A stretch of DNA of 64,000 bases from Mycolicibacterium sp. P9-64 (lineage in GTDB: Bacteria; Actinomycetota; Actinomycetes; Mycobacteriales; Mycobacteriaceae), in assembly GCF_008329605.1 (NCBI RefSeq), contig NZ_NPKO01000007.1:1-64000 (forward strand), given 5' to 3'. The notes beneath the pieces were generated by a model. That model searched no databases and had not been told where the DNA came from. It saw only the letters and a list, made by a program, of their open reading frames with translations. Each line of letters opens with the position of its first letter. The stretch's first letter is position 1. Of the stretch, positions 62,195 to 64,000 are shown one piece after another. Both the position numbers and the translations under genes were made by a program.

Positions 62195-63058
62195 TCAACG
62201 TCCGAGGAATTGGCGAATGTGGTGGCCGAAGTCGACGGGGTGCTGGTCGAGGAACCCGTGGCCGGCGTCGGGATAGATGCGGAGCTGTGCGCCCCGGATC
62301 CGCTCGGCCAGCAGGTAGCTGTTCTTCGTGGACATCATGGTGTCGTTGTCGCCGCTGGCCACCAGGGTCGGTTGAGTGATCGCAGACAAGCGCTCCAGCT
62401 TCGAGGATTCCGGAATGCCCCAGGTCATCAACGCCTGGAATTGGGCGTCGCGGCACGCCAGCGTGGTCTCCGGGTCGCGGTCGGTGATGCGGGTGTGGGT
62501 ACGGGTGAGGTACTCCCAGCCGCGCTGGACGCTGGCCTGCGATCCGGAAAAGAACAGCGCGAGAAAGTCTTCCGGGGTGGTGACGTCGCCGCAGGCGTAG
62601 GCGAAGACGTCATCAGACCAGCGGTGAAGGTCCGGTGCGCCCTGGGGAGCGGTGCCGGCCAGCACGAGGCGCCGTGGCAGTCGCGGCCGAATCAAGGCGA
62701 TCTCCTGGGCGATGTGGCCGCCGAGGGAGAACCCGAGCAGATCGACTGTCTTGAGGCCGAGCGCGTCGATGAACCGTAGGGCGCCGCGTGTCATGTCTGC
62801 GACGTTGTCTGGCGTGGTTCCGGTGGATCCGCCGACGCCGGGCAGATCGACGGTGATCACCTCACGGTCGGCGGCGAGGACATCCAGCAACGCGGGGTCC
62901 CAGTAGTCGAGGTTTCCGCGAAAGTGTTGGAGGAGCACCAGCGGCGGCAGCGTCGCCGAAGGTGGTCCGATCCTGCGGTAGGCGAGGGTTTCGCCGGCCG
63001 CGTCGATGCAGAGGTTGGCCGCATCGGCGGCGGTCGTGCTTTCTGCGGTGGTGGTCAT
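62195..63058 (-). CDS. Alpha/beta hydrolase
   Basis: 287 residues. Nucleophile elbow GFSLGG in TVDLLGFSLGGHIAQEIALI, acid in LVASGDNDTMM, His in YPDAGHGFLDQHP. The segment VLLQHFRGNLDYWDPALLDVLAADREVITVDLPG parallels the other cassette hydrolase at 60580 (LCMRLRGTIDHWDPALLDALAAKREIIVFDN), so they are probable duplicates. Epoxide-hydrolase/chloroperoxidase-like superfamily. Substrate unknown. First gene of the cassette. Confidence 0.85.
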   Translation of the reverse strand: MTTTAESTTAADAANLCIDAAGETLAYRRIGPPSATLPPLVLLQHFRGNLDYWDPALLDVLAADREVITVDLPGVGGSTGTTPDNVADMTRGALRFIDALGLKTVDLLGFSLGGHIAQEIALIRPRLPRRLVLAGTAPQGAPDLHRWSDDVFAYACGDVTTPEDFLALFFSGSQASVQRGWEYLTRTHTRITDRDPETTLACRDAQFQALMTWGIPESSKLERLSAITQPTLVASGDNDTMMSTKNSYLLAERIRGAQLRIYPDAGHGFLDQHPVDFGHHIRQFLGR

Positions 63059-63263
63059 GAACCTCTACGCTCCCAGCCGACGACGTGTTGCTGTATCCGT
63101 CAAATGACTACCGCTTCATCGCGCGAGGACTGCATTGTGTCGTCGGCGGCGGCGCGGGTGACGCGGGGGTTTCGGTAGTCATCTGACCTATGGTGTGGCC
63201 CGTGGCGCTCGCCGCACACTGGCATCCTGCCTGGACAACCCATGGAACTTGGATGGAGCGCGC

Positions 63264-64000
63264 GTGCCGTACATCAGTGGCTCGGATGGAACTCAACTGT
63301 TCTTCAAGGAATGGGGGACTGGCCCGGCCGTGGTGTTCTGTCATGGCTGGCCGCTGAGCTCCGATGCCTGGGATGTGGAGCTGAAACTGTTCGCCGACAA
63401 TGGTTTTCGGGCCATCGCTCACGATCGCCGCGGCCACGGACGCTCAGAGCACACATGGACGGGCAACGACATGGATGCCTATGCGGCCGATCTCGCGGCA
63501 GTAATCGACGGCTTGGGATTGTCGAACGTGGTGGTGGTTGGGCACTCGACCGGCGGCGGAGAGGCGCTGCGGTATGCCGTGCGCCATGGCGCAGGCCGGG
63601 TGCGCAAGGTCGTCACCGTCGGCGCCGTTCCACCAGTGATGCTGAGATCGGATCTCAACCCGCAGGGGACGCCCCTCGCGACGTTCGACGAGATCCGCGC
63701 TCGGATTTTGGCTGACCGCTCGCAGTACTGGACGGAGTTGGCCTCGGCGTTCTACGGATTCAACCGCGTGGGAGCCCACGTGTCACAGGGGCTGATCGAC
63801 CACTTCTGGTTGCAGGGCATGCGCGCGGGCCTGGCATCGGTCTACGACTGTGTTGCGGCGTTCTCCGAAACCGATTTCACCCAAGACCTCAAGGACTTGG
63901 ACGTACCGATTCTGATCGCTCATGGCGACGACGATCAGATCGTGCCGATCCACGACGCGGCATCGAAGTCGGCGGAATTGGTTCGCTACGGTACGTTGCG
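63264..64000 (+). CDS. Alpha/beta hydrolase (non-heme chloroperoxidase-like), cut by the window end
   Basis: About 245 residues present from GTG 63264, which has GGATGGAG upstream; the C terminus lies outside. Oxyanion motif VVFCHGWPLSSDAWDV, then AHDRRGHGRSEHTWTGNDMD, nucleophile in VVVGHSTGGGEALRYA and the acid region IAHGDDDQIVPI. The GHSTGG elbow and the HGWPLS motif are those of cofactor-free chloroperoxidases/esterases. The His of the triad is expected just beyond the window. It diverges from the hydrolase cassette. Confidence 0.85.
   Translation, partial: MPYISGSDGTQLFFKEWGTGPAVVFCHGWPLSSDAWDVELKLFADNGFRAIAHDRRGHGRSEHTWTGNDMDAYAADLAAVIDGLGLSNVVVVGHSTGGGEALRYAVRHGAGRVRKVVTVGAVPPVMLRSDLNPQGTPLATFDEIRARILADRSQYWTELASAFYGFNRVGAHVSQGLIDHFWLQGMRAGLASVYDCVAAFSETDFTQDLKDLDVPILIAHGDDDQIVPIHDAASKSAELVRYGTL

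Overview
The window is high-GC DNA of a mycobacterium, most likely a rapid-growing or environmental species. The base for this is gene content and order. The stretch cyp136 – TetR – SDR – dinB2 – TetR – FMN reductase – nrdH – nrdI – nrdE – TetR – Baeyer-Villiger monooxygenase – nrdF2 follows Mycobacterium tuberculosis Rv3059 to Rv3048c, and ligB and cstA match Rv3062 and Rv3063. This is recalled gene order, not a computed alignment. Many genes have a TANNNT -10 hexamer ending 6-7 bases before the start codon, the signature of leaderless mycobacterial transcripts.

Layout. 1-8.2 kb: a cut-off DUF222/HNH gene, then a leftward run of cstA, ybdD-like, acyl-CoA carboxyltransferase, lipocalin-like and AlsS-type acetolactate synthase genes, with ligB upstream. 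8.3-24.7 kb: mixed genes on both strands: a haemophore, a Mo-cofactor oxidoreductase, poxB, a lipoprotein metallopeptidase with a dead tandem copy, HxlR, a methyltransferase, a two-component pair, two transporters, and a nucleotidyltransferase-Fic pair. 24.8-38.8 kb: a metabolic block with two divergent thiolases, three ArsR-type genes (one with an internal deletion), PEP carboxykinase, a malic-enzyme-like protein, and a tightly overlapping seven-gene operon for a membrane complex like Rv0081-Rv0087. Its large subunit lacks the NiFe-binding cysteines, so it is hydrogenase-related rather than a hydrogenase. Its promoter regions are AT-rich and share TTGCTAA-like elements. 39-60.5 kb: the conserved block named above, with phoA, an AAA ATPase, a DUF5997 / HTH-less LysR pair, a GNAT, an OxlT-like transporter with its small subunit and a geranylgeranyl-reductase-like enzyme inserted. 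60.5-64 kb: an accessory cassette of alpha/beta hydrolases around one unrecognised protein.

How genes work together. NrdH, NrdI, NrdE and NrdF2 form the class Ib ribonucleotide reductase, split into nrdHIE and a distant nrdF2, each with NrdR-box-like sequences upstream. The hyc-like operon, PEP carboxykinase, malic-like protein, thiolases and ArsR regulators look like one redox and carbon-flux module. No tRNA, rRNA, CRISPR array, insertion sequence or prophage was seen.
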